Part shown: positions 1 through 12,318 of the stretch, piece after piece
How the letters are laid out: every line of letters starts with the position of its first letter
Numbering within the stretch: the stretch's first letter is position 1
DNA from: Xylaria sp. FL1777
Lineage: Eukaryota; Ascomycota; Sordariomycetes; Xylariales; Xylariaceae
Length of the DNA stretch: 64,000 nt
Assembly: GCA_022578965.1 (NCBI GenBank)
Contig: MU400543.1
Span: forward strand, 248,001 to 312,000
Direction: 5' to 3'
The notes under the pieces: model-generated
The model's database searches: none
Told to the model about the DNA's origin: nothing
The model's input: only the letters and a program-made list of their open reading frames with translations
Made by a program: the position numbers and the translations under genes

Positions 1-2735
1 TACTTAAGTGCCATTACCTGTACCTCTCTTGCATACAAATTACCAATGTAGCTGCATGTGCGTCTGGTATACTACCTGACTGCGTAGGTACAGCATTCTA
101 CTGTTACTACCTCTATTACTATGGTATATAGTCCGCTCAACATGAATTCATTCATTCATTCAATCAGGTATGTATATGTGTCAAAATCGATATCGTTGTG
201 TTTACTACGTAAAGTACTATACGTAGAAATTCTACAGTTTTGAACACCTATACTAAATTCTAGTTAGTGAATGCTTATTCTACCTATATTATAGGTTCCC
301 GTCTTACCTGCAGTCGGAGGTGGTGACGAATCTGTACCCGATTTGCAACGTTTAATATGCTGTTAATCACATGCAACCATTCAGGACAGCCCATTCGTTT
401 CTCGATCTCTAGGATCAAAGACCTTACTTGGTTGTCCACCTACACTAAGCCTGCAATTGCAGCTGCAGTGACGCAATTCGATATACAGGCACTGTTGTAG
501 GATGCATGACTGTACCTATCTCACGCAGTAAGGAGGCAGAGCTGCATAGTACCTCTCACATGTAGGAAGACGACAGTAGGTAGCAGATATTAGATAGATA
601 GACCGATAACAGTTGATCGAGTCATGTGTCAGCTAGACTTAACTAAGCAAGTAAATAGGTACCTACTATATGTAGGTAGACCACCTGGGCAGTTCTCACC
701 CTTAAGTATAGCACCCCAGCAGCTTTCAGTGCATGTAGAAACAAGAACGAAGAAAAAGACAAGGTTCTTCAAACGACTTAATTTCTTACCTCTTATGTAG
801 TACATCAGAGATGTCACAAGTACACTGCACTGCAATACTTCCCGAGTCTCCACACGTACGCCCAATACTACTTCTCACTCACATCATGTCCACGATCAGT
901 GAAGAAACTCGTTCCACTGCTCATCCGCAAGCAGTGTCGCCTCGAAGCCTATTCAAGGGTACACTGAGCCCACTCTGCGCGCGACAAGCACACAAGTCGT
1001 ACACTTTGGCGAGGGCATCAATCTCCGAGGTTTCCGTCAAAGACGTAGCCGAGGGACAAGCCACAAGTATGCCCATCGCCTTGCCATCTAAGCCATGTCT
1101 GACGTGAAACATCGTCGCCCACGGAATCTCTGCATTCAAACTCAACTCACACTCACGCTGACTGATACTTACTGCGTACACTCCTTTCCAGGTCGCCGCC
1201 CCATCGCAATCTCGTCCACTGCTGTGCCTCAACCCTTTGTGGACCCGGCTGTCCTGCAGCGACGTCCACCACCTCCGTCTTGACCAGCAATCACCTCTTG
1301 CTCCATAATTTACACCAGGGACCACGCCGGTCCCCCTAGTAACTTCGCTATGCATCATATGCGTGGAGGCGCCGAGCTATTCGCTGCAACCTTAGATAAT
1401 CCTCTATGGGCCATGGCCCATTGGTAGGGCGTATACTGAGTAGGTATGACCAAGAGCTAACCAGTTCCGAGCTCCGGTCGATACTCCGCTCGGCTGGCCG
1501 TATCACGTGGTACCGGATACTAAGCGGTTTTCGGGTATGCTTGTAACCGTGATACTTGACGCGTGGGGGCCGGGTCCAGACAAGACTTGCTGGGCCATCT
1601 GAAATATCCACCGATCTCTTAAATGTAGCGAAGCCTCTCAAATTCATATCATCGATCTTTGTTCAGTTTAATGATGTTTGCAGCAATGTCTTGGCCGTCC
1701 GGAATCTGTTTTCTAAGAACCGAGTTTGCCAAGCATAGTACAACTTGACAAGTCATCCCTATGTCTAGAGTAGTTTGGGTACGGCCCTCATTTTCTCTTA
1801 TACGTATACAGTAGCAAATCATCTAAAAGCATCATCTCTATGTGATAGTTTCAAAGGCCAATTACTATGTGTTTTTCTTTGTATAGCCCATGGGCCTAGG
1901 CAAAAGTGGTTTGGCTGTAAATACGTTACACACTTATGTAAGCTATAGTATATCTAAAGTATTGTATAGAAATTCTACGATGTAGTCTCTATGTTAATTC
2001 CCCAAAACTGGGTGTTGGAATAGAACGAGATCAACAACTAGGCGCGACGGGGAAATAGAGAAGCCTGCTATTCAATACCAGACGGTTATACCATATTATC
2101 AAACATGTATGTCTTCACGTATCTCAATTGCTTCTAAGAAACATCATCATCCAACAAACTTACAATATTAATACATCATTAAGCTAGCTTCATAGTCAAC
2201 TAGCAGGTAAATAGATATAGACTTATGAAGAGTTGTCGGTATATACTATTGTTGCAATTCCGCAATAACGGCATCGTTTCAAGTTTACCTCCCCAGCATC
2301 GAATATTTCACTGCTAATCAAATAAATTAATGCTACATCCGGCAATAGAAAGGACAAATTTGAACCTTCTAGCTTTTTCTTTTAAAAAGCTTGATAATGC
2401 TTCGTATCTTTCTACCGTGATTCCCAACCAAACCTGTCAGTTGGGGGCGGCTTAATTTCATGTTACCACTCATGATCTGTCTTTATATAAAACTATGTAG
2501 AAGCCTCACATGTTATATTAATTACGAACTTTATCATCTTAATTTTATTTACGTGATCCCTTTCTTGGACCCTAATTTTGATTACCAGGGGGGAATAAAA
2601 TATAGATTGAAGAATGTAAGAAGAGTAAAAGAAATGGTATGATCCTGACAAGACGCGAGGTTCTCTTGCTCGCTTAACCCGCTGATTTATAAAGCACTCC
2701 CCTTTCATCTTTTGCTCTTCCTCAGTTCACAGTCT
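1..2735. other. Gene-poor stretch at left edge
   Basis: No coding region is supported here. Open frames are short, overlap on both strands and show no family resemblance. A short ATTC microsatellite lies near 143-162. Several SnaBI-like palindromic words built on TACGTA occur around 200-230. The part next to the cupin gene holds that gene's 3' flank. Confidence 0.5.
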
Positions 2736-3140
2736 TCACTGCCCTCGAACATCGAGCGGGACCTTTCGCCGCTGCTGGTCCTCCGCGTCCCCAGTGTTAA
2801 CGGTGTCGTTGCGCTCAATCATCAGGATCTCGGCGTTCTTAGCAACGGGACGATGTCTCACGCCTTTAGGCACGACATAGAGGTCTCCAACCTTCAAAAC
2901 GACAGCTTCGACCGTTCTTGGCTTAGCTTCGTCATCTTCTTGGGCTCCGCTCTCGATCTCGAGCGTCAGCTCTCCCGATACTAGGTAGAATAGTTCATCC
3001 GAGTCCGGGTGTGCGTGGAAGATGAAGGCCCCGTCGATCTTGGCGATTTTCACGTGGTGGTTGTTCACGGCTGCTACTAGACGCGGAGACCATGTCTCGG
3101 TGAAGGAGGCAAATGTTAAGGGGATGGATACGGTAGCCAT
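2736..3140 (-). CDS. Small single-domain cupin protein
   Basis: Intronless, 134 aa. It belongs to the cupin_2 conserved-barrel family. The first cupin motif is visible as H42-x-H44 with E49 (context FHAHPDSDELFYLVSGEL). The second motif lies in VGDLYVVPKGVRHRP, with H96 as the last metal ligand. These residues would bind one metal ion in a beta-barrel. I chose the ATG at 3140 because the frame upstream has no other ATG and the protein then begins directly with the barrel. The acidic loop after the first motif (about 63-76) is an insertion. Family members include isomerases, dioxygenases and proteins without known activity, so the substrate cannot be read from sequence. No signal peptide is seen, so it is probably cytosolic. 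It stands alone, about 2 kb from the next gene. Confidence 0.85.
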   Translation of the reverse strand: MATVSIPLTFASFTETWSPRLVAAVNNHHVKIAKIDGAFIFHAHPDSDELFYLVSGELTLEIESGAQEDDEAKPRTVEAVVLKVGDLYVVPKGVRHRPVAKNAEILMIERNDTVNTGDAEDQQRRKVPLDVRGQ

Positions 3141-5138
3141 TTTAGAAGTAGGTGTTTTAGGTATTTCAATGATGGGAGTCGTAATAATATTGTACAATTT
3201 CTGGATCTAGTTTTGTACGTCTTAATGGCTCGGTAACTACCAATGGTGTGAGGTATCGGAAATGCAAGGCGGTCAAAACAGCGGCGTTCATTGAATGAAG
3301 CTCTATCCGTTTAAGACTATTTTATAAGCCTCAATGAACTTTGCCTACTACGGGGAGATATTCAACTCGGCGGGGCGCGCCCTTTACACTACATGAGCAC
3401 GGGTCTAGATATACTAGACTAACCACTACTGTGGCAGTTTAGCTCATAAGTGTGACAAGCACATGAAGCATCACAACATTTGTCTTTGGTATCGGATTTC
3501 CTCCTCTAGCGCTTGAGTTTATAAGCACTACGATTGAATATGTGTCACTAGTAGTTAATAAGTATAGGTAGGGAAGGGACATCCTTCGGCTAAGTCAGAG
3601 TCGATGAATATGAATGTGGTCTCCGAGCTTTCATCGCACTCATCTAGGTAGCGTTGATCGAGAGCTTCATGCGGGATAAGAAAGCTCGGCGTCCAGCGAC
3701 GATGAGTCGGGGGTTGAACTATGAACTCTCACGCCCGATATGTTAGATGTAATATCTTAGATATCGATGTGTGCAAGTAATTCACTTGAGGCGCGTCAAG
3801 AGAACTATGAGAAGAGACTGCTAGATGAGGCGTATTTCATATATTGGAAATAAGTTTGTTTACAGTAAGATGAGAAAAGTGATTTCATTTCGGGGGAAGC
3901 AGTGGCAGACATAAATGGCGTAGCGATCAGGTTGGTACTAATTGTTACGAGGTAGCTCGCATTGTCGTCGCAGAACAACGTCAAATACGAATTAGCAATT
4001 GATGCATAGAAGAAACTGTAAAGGAGAAACGACGCCAATAACCCCTTAAGTGGAATAAAGGGCAATCCGTGATAGTAACTGAGGCTTGAACGGAATGAAA
4101 TCGAAGGGTATGAAATTCGACTTCTGTATTGGTCAGTATCACGTCATCGATTCGGAAAATACTCTCTACAATGCCAAGCATCGCGAAGCGCGAAGCCGCG
4201 AGCGAATCCCCGCTTTTCTAAACGGCTTCTGTAATCAAGATCAGCCCTACGGAATAGCAGTTCGGAATAGCTCTATCTCCGGTGAGACTTACCTTTGTCT
4301 ACTGAGTAGAAAGGTGTCTAGATAGTACCTATACTACTGCTCTGGAATATTAGATTCGCTAGCTTCTTACCTATTGTCCAATGATGATTGCTAGGTCGGC
4401 GCTGGCGAATTGTATAGTGCCAAGAAACTTTACACTGAGCTGGGAAACCACCAGCTCTATACTACGTAAAGGGCATGTCAACACATGTTTTTGGTGGTAA
4501 AACAAGCCAATCAATGAAACAAATAGGCAGCCAATCTACGTATGTCGTGTAGTAGTAGCCTTGCTAATCTACCTACTTGGGCATCCCCAGATTTTCCATC
4601 TAGAGAAGTGCTACAGTGGATCTAATATTAGCCATACGCTAACAGATCTCTATCATATTGTTAATGTGTAAGCATGCAAGATGTAGCAGCCTGCTGTACT
4701 ACTGGCCGGCCTCCGAGCGGGGTTTGCTTATGCACCAGATGTCAAGACCACTACTACGGCCGAATAGAGCGCCACGAAGAGCGTGATGGGCTACGAGGTA
4801 AGGAATCGTCCGGAGGCTGCCTTAGCCTCGCAGGTCTATCCTGACGGTTATGTCAACTGACAAATCGGCTTAACCACCTCACATCTCATGCTGTGTGGCG
4901 TTTCTAAAGATACACAGAACGCAAGCCAGCAATAAGCAAGATAACATGATGAGTATAGAAGATATTGCGAAGATGGATTCGTATAAGTTTCGACAACATC
5001 GTCACCTTGACGCCATTGAGTCTTGCTTCTCATCACTATCACACACCACAAGCAATTACAGACGAACTTGAACTCCAACCCCGACTTCAAATTTTATCAT
5101 TTGCACGTCTCGCATCACCAGCAATCACATCTTGAGCA
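3141..5138. other. Intergenic, shared upstream region of cupin and NmrA-like genes
   Basis: About 2 kb between two divergently transcribed genes. No open frame with an ATG start, codon bias or family similarity is seen. The 86-residue minus-strand frame at 3805-4065 has only a TTG start. The last 100 bases before 5139 are A/C-rich, as in fungal 5' leaders. Confidence 0.5.
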
Positions 5139-6285
5139 ATGGCTGCTAAGAAGATCATCACTGTGTTTGGTGCTACCGGCAACCAGGGCGGGGCCATCGC
5201 GAAGCAATTCCTGAACGACTCGAAGCTCAACAACTCTTGGACCGTTCGCGCTGTTACACGCGATGTCTCTAAGGACTCAGCCAAGCGACTCGCTTCGCAG
5301 GGCGCAGAAGTTGTCGCCGTAAGTTTATCATCACTTGACAGGTAGAAACCAACTCGAGCTGCAACTCATGAATTTTGTCCTTTTTTGATAGGCCGACCTC
5401 GATGATAAGACTTCTCTCATCAAGGCTATTGCCGGATCCGACACGGTCTTTGCGGTGACCAACTATTGGGAGAAGCTCGATATGAAGCTTGAGGAACAAC
5501 AGGGCCGCAACATCGCTGACGCTGCCAAGGTTCGTCTCAAGAACATAACTCCCTCCAGCCACCGCTGCTAACACAGATATATAGGAAACAGGTGTAAAGC
5601 ATCTTATCTGGAGCTCCCTCCTTGATATCACTAAATGTAGGTTTAAGGAATTAGTCCTAGCATTGCGGACGGAAAGTCAAGATCAACGCATTAACCTCCA
5701 TTCTCAGTGACCAACGGCAAATACTCTCGTGTCTACCACTTCGACAGCAAGGCCCATGTGGAGGAGTACGTGCGCACCCTCGGAATCCCAGCGACATTCT
5801 TCATGCCAGGCTTTTATATGCCTAACATTACCGGCGGAACGCTGTCGAAGAGGGGTGACAATTGGGTCTTCAGCCTTCCCATCGCGCCCACGTCGCCTAT
5901 CCCCCTATACGATCCAGCCGATACGGGAAAATACGTGAAGGCCATTGTAGACAATAAAGAGGCTCTCCTAGGCAAGCGATTTCTAGCCGCCACCGAGTAC
6001 CTCACAGCGCAGGGGGTCGTCGACACTTTTAAGAGTGTGTTCCCCGAGGCCGGCAAGACCGCAGTATACTTCGAGACGCCAAAGGACGGCTTTTACGCCT
6101 TCATGAAAGGCACCGGGATGCCTGATTTCGCTGTCGATGAGATGTACGAGAATATGGTTCTCATGCAGGATTTCGGATATTATGGTGGTGCATCGCTTGA
6201 TGAGTCGCACGGGTTCGTTGCGGAACCACTTACTACCTTGGCGGAATTTATCAAGAAGGCTCCTGCTTTTGCTGGTCTCAAGTGA
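5139..6285 (+). CDS. NmrA-like NAD(P)-binding Rossmann protein
   Basis: Four exons: 5139-5318, 5392-5529, 5585-5636 and 5708-6285, giving 315 aa. The dinucleotide-binding loop GATGNQGG lies at residues 11-18, right after the first beta strand, as in the NmrA/HSCARG atypical short-chain dehydrogenases. The blocks GVKHLIWSSL (exon 3) and TNGKYSRVYHFDSKAHVEEY (exon 4) are family-typical. The phase-1 junction at 5636/5708 restores a Leu codon and the usual K-L-T-N-G-K order. Members sense NAD(P) redox state and often act as regulators rather than enzymes. A. nidulans NmrA represses the GATA factor AreA, but this is a broad family and this gene need not be that orthologue. No targeting signal is seen, so cytosolic or nuclear. 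Intron 2 (5530-5584) has a clear GCTAAC branch site. Confidence 0.92.
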
Positions 6286-7324
6286 AAAAAGTAATGAATA
6301 TTTGCCGTATACGTTAGGCTTTCGTTGGACGGCCTATCGTATAGGTCTGGGGAAAAGGAAAGGAGGGGGCATTATTGAAAAAGGAGTTCCGCACACTCAC
6401 TACCTAGAGGTAGTCTAGGGATATACGAGAGACAGACTAGCTTGACAAAGTACACCTTCTACGCTTGTAGTGGAAATTTTAATAAATAAATGTCCATATA
6501 GAGTAGTTCAATGATAACTTGGTTCCTTATTTGTTCTATCGCGTGTTAGTACAGTGTCGTGGCTTGACTGGGTGAACAAGCATCATCAAAGTCAATTTGA
6601 TGATAAATATTTGCCATCCTCATGTTTTTGGGCGTCAAGAGCTTACCTCGGTAAGCTGCTTACCGCATGGTCCTTTAACTGCCCAAGTGGTAAGTAAGTA
6701 ATATTATGCGTATATACAGGTAAGCAAGTTCAGCTAGCGATAAGCATCGAATTCTTTCAAAAAGGGACTCGAAAACTATTGCGACTCTTATTGATTTATG
6801 AGAAAAATGGAAATAAAATAGAGAGGGTAGATAGATACCTTAGGACTACTGATAGATTGCGGCCCATGTGAGCACTACAAGCCGAGGCTTTCCTGTACTA
6901 AGATGCCGAACCTGGTGCAGAATTCACGGGTCAAATGGTACAATGTCCCTGCCTATCGGATCGCGGCCCACCTCCAATTGACGGCAACAAAATGCATACC
7001 CGCTTTATGCCCACTTATTGCAACCCCAGACCACTGTCATGTCATCGCGTTGTCCCCGTTTCCATTCCCGTTTCGTCCCATCCGGCTATCTTCAGATTTT
7101 GCTGCTGTCAGCCAATATCTGATATCCCGCCGTTGTCGCTCTGTCTTGTGCTGCTCGGCCCGCCTCTCATTTGCACTTCTCTTTTCCTTTCCAGTTACAG
7201 CGCGACGGTCCTTGCCCTGATGAATGCGCGGTCTATCAATCGCCAGCGACTCCCGAATATCTAAGCATACATCGTCATCGCCCGCTGCGCTCGCCGGGCC
7301 CGAGCGGGCGTAGAAACCGAGTAC
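6286..7324. promoter_or_regulatory. Intergenic region and PEX13 5' leader
   Basis: No gene is seen. From about 7020 to 7320 the sequence becomes C/T-rich, with long pyrimidine runs such as CTCTTTTCCTTTCCAG near 7178-7193. This fits the promoter and 5' leader of PEX13. A 5'-UTR intron ending near 7193 is possible but not proven. Confidence 0.4.
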
Positions 7325-8778
7325 ATGGCATCGCCGCCGAAACCCTGGGAACGCGCCGGTGCGAACGGTGCCGGAACCGGTATGCTGCTGCTCTTGGCTT
7401 CCCTTGGCCCCTGCTTCGCCCTCGCCTCTCATCTGTTGTCAACGTGGTTGTTCTTGTAACTGACATCCTTTCCACGCAGCGACTATGGTTGCGCCGATCG
7501 CCACCACGAGTGGCGCCTCTCTCACAGCGTCTCCGAACGCTATCACCGCTCCCTCGTCAACAACTAGTATAGCATCCTCCACAACACCCACTGTACCCCC
7601 TCGCCCTGACTCCCTGTCCGCTGCTGTCAACCAAAACGCCTCGGCTTATAGTCGCATTGGAACCAACCCTTACAACTCGGCGTACTCATCTCCCTACTCG
7701 TCGCCCTATACAAGGATGGGAGGGATGGGAGGCTACGGATACGGAAATTACGGCGGATATGGCGGTGGATATGGCGGGTATGGTGGCATGTACGGCAGTG
7801 GCATGTACGGGGGGATGCCAGGCATGATGCCGAATGATCCCAACAATCCTAACAGCTTGACAAGTCGCTTCAGCAACAGCACACAGGCGACATTCCAAAT
7901 GCTAGAAGGAATCGTCGGCGCATTTGGCGGTTTTGCTCAGATGCTCGAGAGCACCTACATGGCTACACACTCAAGCTTTTTTGGTATGTAGAATTGGAAC
8001 GCGTTCTGTGTTTGACTTGTCCATTCACTAACTCGACAAAGCAATGGTGTCTGTTGCTGAGCAATTTGGCAACCTTCGTGACACTCTGGGTTCTGTACTG
8101 GGCATATTTACCATAATGCGTTGGATCCGCACGTTAATTGCGAAACTCACTGGCCGTCCTCTTCCAGCTGACGCCACAGCCCTAACACCGGCGGCTTTCG
8201 CCCGCTTTGAAGGCCGACAAACTCCTGGTCCTAACGGTGCTCCCGGCCAACCGAAGCCTAGCAAGAAACCTCTAATATTCTTCCTTCTCGCTGCTTTTGG
8301 CTTGCCGTACTTAATGAGTAAGGCGATTCGATCGCTAGCAGCATCCGCGGAGGAAGAGGAACGCAAACGAATGGAAGCTATGGGCCAGAATGTCCCATTC
8401 GACCCTAACAGGCTCGAATTTTGCCGCGTTCTCTACGATTTCACCCCTGAGACAGGTAATGCAACACAAGGAGTGGATCTTGCCGTTAAGAAGGGCGACT
8501 TCATCGCGGTCTTAAGCAAGAGCGACCCCCTAGGTAACCCCAGCGACTGGTGGCGATGTAGAGCCAGAGATGGCAGGCTAGGTTACTTGCCAGCTACTTT
8601 CTTGGAAGTTGCTAAACGGCCCGGCCAGCCGATTGCAGCAATCAAGGCTGCTGCGAGTGAGCCTGCAAGCTCACGAACGAACTCATTAACTAGTGCCAGC
8701 CCGCAGCCGCCGGCGATCACTAGTAAAGCAGGCGATATTTCTCCCGAGAGTTTCCAAAAGTCTCAGTTTTACTCTTAA
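7325..8778 (+). CDS. PEX13: Peroxin-13, docking subunit of the peroxisomal import machinery
   Basis: Three exons: 7325-7379, 7480-7983 and 8042-8778, giving 431 aa. The protein starts MASPPKPWERAG, the typical Pex13 N-terminus. A Tyr/Gly-rich tract (YGYGNYGGYGGGYGGYGGMY) follows at about 90-125. Then come the family core with FAMVSVAEQFGNLR just after the second junction, a hydrophobic segment at about 262-281, and an SH3 domain at about 313-378 (ALYDY-type motif VLYDFTPE; SDWWRCR; GYLPATFLE). Pex13 sits in the peroxisomal membrane with Pex14. Its SH3 domain contacts Pex14 and Pex5, and the YG-rich segment is known to build a selective meshwork in the import pore. The length matches fungal orthologues. 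Phase-1 junctions at both introns restore A-T and F-A-M, which fixes the model. It converges on the aspartyl-tRNA synthetase gene. Confidence 0.96.
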
Positions 8779-9495
8779 TCGAACTAGGTTCATGCATGGT
8801 GGCATGCGCAATGTCCGATATACAGCGGCTATAACGGCGGTCGAATTATTCTTACTAGCGGACTTGCTCGCCTAGCAGAGCGGCTATCGAGAAAATTCCT
8901 TGGTGTAGCGCTGTGTCGGGATTTTCGGATCAATATTATATATAACTTCATATGTACAAAGTCAAAAGCTTTACAGAGCTTGTGTGAAGGTAGCTTGGCG
9001 TTCTTGGATTTGGAAAACCATCTTTAGAGGCGGCTTTGAGAAGCGGAACTGGCATATTATGTCAGGCTTGTCGATGGTGAATATCATCTCGTCTCACGCC
9101 CTAGCGAGACTAATAAAGCATTCATTCACGAACTCATAAAAATCATATCGCGTTACATTGCCTACATGTATAGTCTGTCTTGAGTGTGTGTTGTTTCAAG
9201 GTCGTAACATTGTTCGTGCTCATGACTTCTGTTGACTTGGACACATATGAAAGTGGTTTCCACATGCACGTTATCTAGTATTTTAGATACGAAGAGCTCG
9301 ATTGATTTCTTCACGGGCTATAGTCCTAAATATACAAGAGGCTGATAACTAGCTAAACACTTGTTCTACTAGTCGCCATATTAACTCCTACTTTTGAACG
9401 CTCCTTGCCTAGGCCGCGTTTCTAAATTCTATATCTGATGGGAAATATACAGAGTGGTTTGACTTCAAGGTGTAAATGCCATTCTCAACAGCCCT
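8779..9495. other. Convergent 3' flanks of PEX13 and MSD1
   Basis: About 720 bp between two stop codons that face each other. No gene is supported. It should contain the 3' UTRs and polyadenylation sites of both genes; no distinct terminator motif could be assigned. Confidence 0.5.
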
Positions 9496-11786
9496 CTATG
9501 ATGATGAGGGGTCTATGTCCTGTGGCTTGGTAAAGAGATGGTAGGTCTTCTGCTGGGCCAAAGTCGTCTTTGACGGGCTGCCTACAAGCTGGTCCTCTCC
9601 TTTATTATTCTTGGGAAATGCGATGACGTCTCTAATCGAAGGAGCGTCGCAGAGAATTGAAAGGAGACGATCGAACCCAATCGCGAATCCGGCGTGGGGG
9701 GGACATCCTGCCCTCAGTGCCTCCAGCAGATGTGAGAACTGGCCCACGCCTTCGTCGGTCATCTTCAAGACGTCTCGCATAACGTACTCCTGGACCTCAG
9801 CAACGTGGATACGTCGGCTTCCACCGCCAATCTCCACACCATTGAGTACGAGGTCATAATGATCAGCTTTGGCCCTGAGGGGATTAGTCCTGAGAAGGTC
9901 GACGTCAGCGGGCGTCAGCGGTGCGGTAAAGGGATGGTGTGTGGCAGAGAAACCCGCCGACCCTCCTTGACCGGGATCACCATCATTCGGTGAGAACAAG
10001 GGGAATTCAGCTATCCAAACAAAATTCAACGAGGAATCCTTGGGCAGCAGGCCATCCTCTACGGCAGCGTCATATATCAGCTTCCGGAGTCTGCCAAGTT
10101 CTGTAGAGCCACCATTGTGAGGCTGATTCTTTCGTGCATGTACAACGATCAAATCGCCGTCCTCACAACGTAACCAGTCGTCACTGTGATAGTTCATTAA
10201 CTTTTCAGCTGCTTCATGCCCTAAAGAGGGCAGGCCCTGTAGTGGCTTCGATGAATCGAAACAAAACACGCCGGGCGTGCTTTCACTGCCTAATCTGTGA
10301 GTGGTGTTCGGAAGCGTATCGAAAAATTTCCGGGTAAATTTAGTCGTCTCTTGAACTGTTCCTGTAAGGCGGAATTTGCAGGCTTCTATAATGGGGTCAT
10401 CGAGGACAGTAATCATGCGCTTGAAGTCTGGAGAGAGCCAGTCACCTATGTCGGTTATCTGCCACTTGTCAGCACCAAAGATCTAACGATTCGAAAGCAC
10501 GGATTTACCTTTGATGCTTGGGCCGATGTTATCCGAAGGTCTGGCTTATCGATCCCGTAATCGCGCATGGCGTCTATGTAGCGCATATAAGGGAATGGTG
10601 GTTTGATGAATTTGTTATCTAAAACGCCCTGCCGGGTTTCCGTGGCCGTAAGAACGCGATTCAGAGACAACAACAATTTATTGACCAAGGTTCTCACACC
10701 TGATCCATCGGTGAAAGACATCTCAAGATCGAGCTGCTCCTAATTAGTATACTGTGACTAGATAAACGAGGAGAACAAACCTGAGTGAATTCGGGTTGTC
10801 GGTCGGCGCGGTTGTCTTCATCACGGAAGCACTTGGCGAACTGGTAATAGTTACCAATACCACCAGCCATTAGAATCTGCTTATACTGCTGGGGACTTTG
10901 GGGTAAGGCGTATGCAAATCCTTTCCGTCGGGTAGGTACCAAAAACTCTCGAGCGCCTTCTGGGGTTGACTTGAATAGAACCGGCGTTTCTACTTCTAAA
11001 AAATGCTCCTGACCTAGAGCAGTGCGCAACGCACGAACTGCGGCATCACGGAATCGTAATCGATCGTACAGAGCATCGTCAAATCTCAGCTGCAAGTGAC
11101 GAGATTGAGGGGGCCACACAGCCTCCTTAGAGACGATGATATCCTTAGGAAATGGGTTCAGACATTGTATGGACCCCAACCTGAGCTCAAAATCTCTCAA
11201 AAGATCCGCTAGATATGGTTTATCAGAACTTTCTTTGGCCTCGCTAGGAGAGGCCTGATAAGGAGCTTCATTATCCGCTTGGGTAGCACCTTTTTTAGAC
11301 TCTAGGATTCCTCTAACTAGCACTGGGCTGTATGCAGGTACTGACTTCAGCCTGAGATGGGCATCCTGTTGCTCTGATCCATTTTCTTCCCATCTCGATA
11401 CAATTTGAACAGTAGTACGCCTGGGGCCAACCAGACTAATATCACAGAAGCTCAATTTCGTGCCCTTGTCTCGCCGTTTTCCAAGGAAGCCCTGTATAGC
11501 GATCTCACTGCCTGCGGAGATGCTAGATTTAACTACGAGTGGGTTCTTGGGAATGGAAACTAGACGGTAATATTGCTTAGTTCCGCTCTCCGAAGTAGGT
11601 AGAATCTGCATGCTCACGAGAGTTCTTGAAGACTTCGAACTGGGAGGAGGGCACGGGAGACTGGGACGAGGGTACAGACGAAGGTACAGTCTGGCTGGGC
11701 GCTGAGCTGAGGAGACGATATTGACTAGATATAGCAGCACACCTTGAAGTAGCCCTCAGCAGAGGGACTCTAGATATTCTCAGCAT
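9496..11786 (-). CDS. MSD1: Mitochondrial aspartyl-tRNA synthetase
   Basis: Four exons on the minus strand: 11786-11618, 11559-10781, 10733-10509 and 10458-9496, giving 711 aa. This class IIb synthetase charges mitochondrial tRNA-Asp. The first exon encodes a basic, Ser/Arg-rich, acid-free start ([15 protein letters not shown]), a mitochondrial presequence. The anticodon-binding OB fold covers roughly residues 60-200 ([14 protein letters not shown]). Motif 2 is visible as [20 protein letters not shown] and motif 3 as [30 protein letters not shown] is the usual flipping-loop/ATP region. Intron 1 (11617-11560, 58 nt) is needed to change frame. Intron 2 can end at either of two AGs six bases apart. 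I chose the downstream one (exon from 10733) because it gives [10 protein letters not shown], the family consensus; the other adds Glu-Gln. Typical length for the family. Confidence 0.94.
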
Positions 11787-12129
11787 GACGTGTATTTTTG
11801 TAGGACCTCTTTCTCTCAGAGCCTATGCTCCACGCGTTTGGCGATTGGTGAAATATGTACTCGATAAGTCATGTAGAATTTGCACACTGCCTTAAGTTAA
11901 AGTACCTAGGTAAGTACATAGTAGGTTATGTATGAAGCAGGTGATGATGACCCACTTTATGGTTCATCATTCGACCTGATGTGACCACCTAGATATCGAC
12001 TGCCAGTCACCTGTCTGACATCTGCAGCAAACTGTCACGTCTCCGAGAGTTCACTATTTCTTCAGCCGCCATCGGTGGGGCTTGGACTTTTTTCTCTCTT
12101 TCTTCTTCATCCTTCCAATTCAAATAAAT
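11787..12129. promoter_or_regulatory. Upstream region of MSD1 and of a rightward spliced transcript
   Basis: This stretch lies between MSD1 (-) and a probable spliced short transcript (+). It contains TACCTAGGTA at 11903-11912, a palindrome that recurs in other gaps of this window, and a strong pyrimidine run (TTTTTTCTCTCTTTCTTCTTC) near 12088-12108, as often seen just before fungal transcription starts. Confidence 0.4.
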
Positions 12130-12231
12130 GTGAGTACCGACCACTGCGCACGCGTTCGTTTCTCGTTCGTAATCAATTGATTTCTTTGCTAACGTTCCAC
12201 CCTTGCAGATGATGAAAGCCGCGTGTATGAT

Positions 12232-12318
12232 ATGATGCGTTCCGCTTCTCGGAGCTTCAGAACTCTTCTCTTCGGAGGCTCAAGTGGTCCTGATGCAACG
12301 AGAAGACCGGAATCATGA
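12232..12318 (+). CDS. Possible short ORF (28 aa) in the second exon of a spliced transcript
   Basis: A near-ideal intron is visible at 12130-12208: donor GTGAGT, branch GCTAAC at about 12188-12193, acceptor TTGCAG. A pyrimidine-rich, promoter-like stretch lies upstream. Downstream of the acceptor, a 28-codon frame starts with two ATGs (12232, 12235) and reads MMRSASRSFRTLLFGG followed by a short polar tail. The N-terminus is Arg/Ser-rich and lacks acidic residues, like a mitochondrial presequence. I recognise no family. Upstream of it in the same exon another ATG (12209) opens only an 8-codon frame. The transcript could also be non-coding, or the coding part could begin in the first exon in a frame I cannot fix. 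The intron is better supported than the protein. Confidence 0.3.
   Translation: MMRSASRSFRTLLFGGSSGPDATRRPES

Noticed and set aside
921..1358. 145-codon minus-strand frame with an apparent GTAAGT...GCAG intron inside
   Set aside because: The putative intron would be 43 nt and breaks the frame on removal. The protein has no recognisable domain and overlaps equally open plus-strand frames.
3805..4065. 86-codon frame resembling a small secreted protein
   Set aside because: It starts with TTG, not ATG, and has no in-frame ATG near the hydrophobic part.
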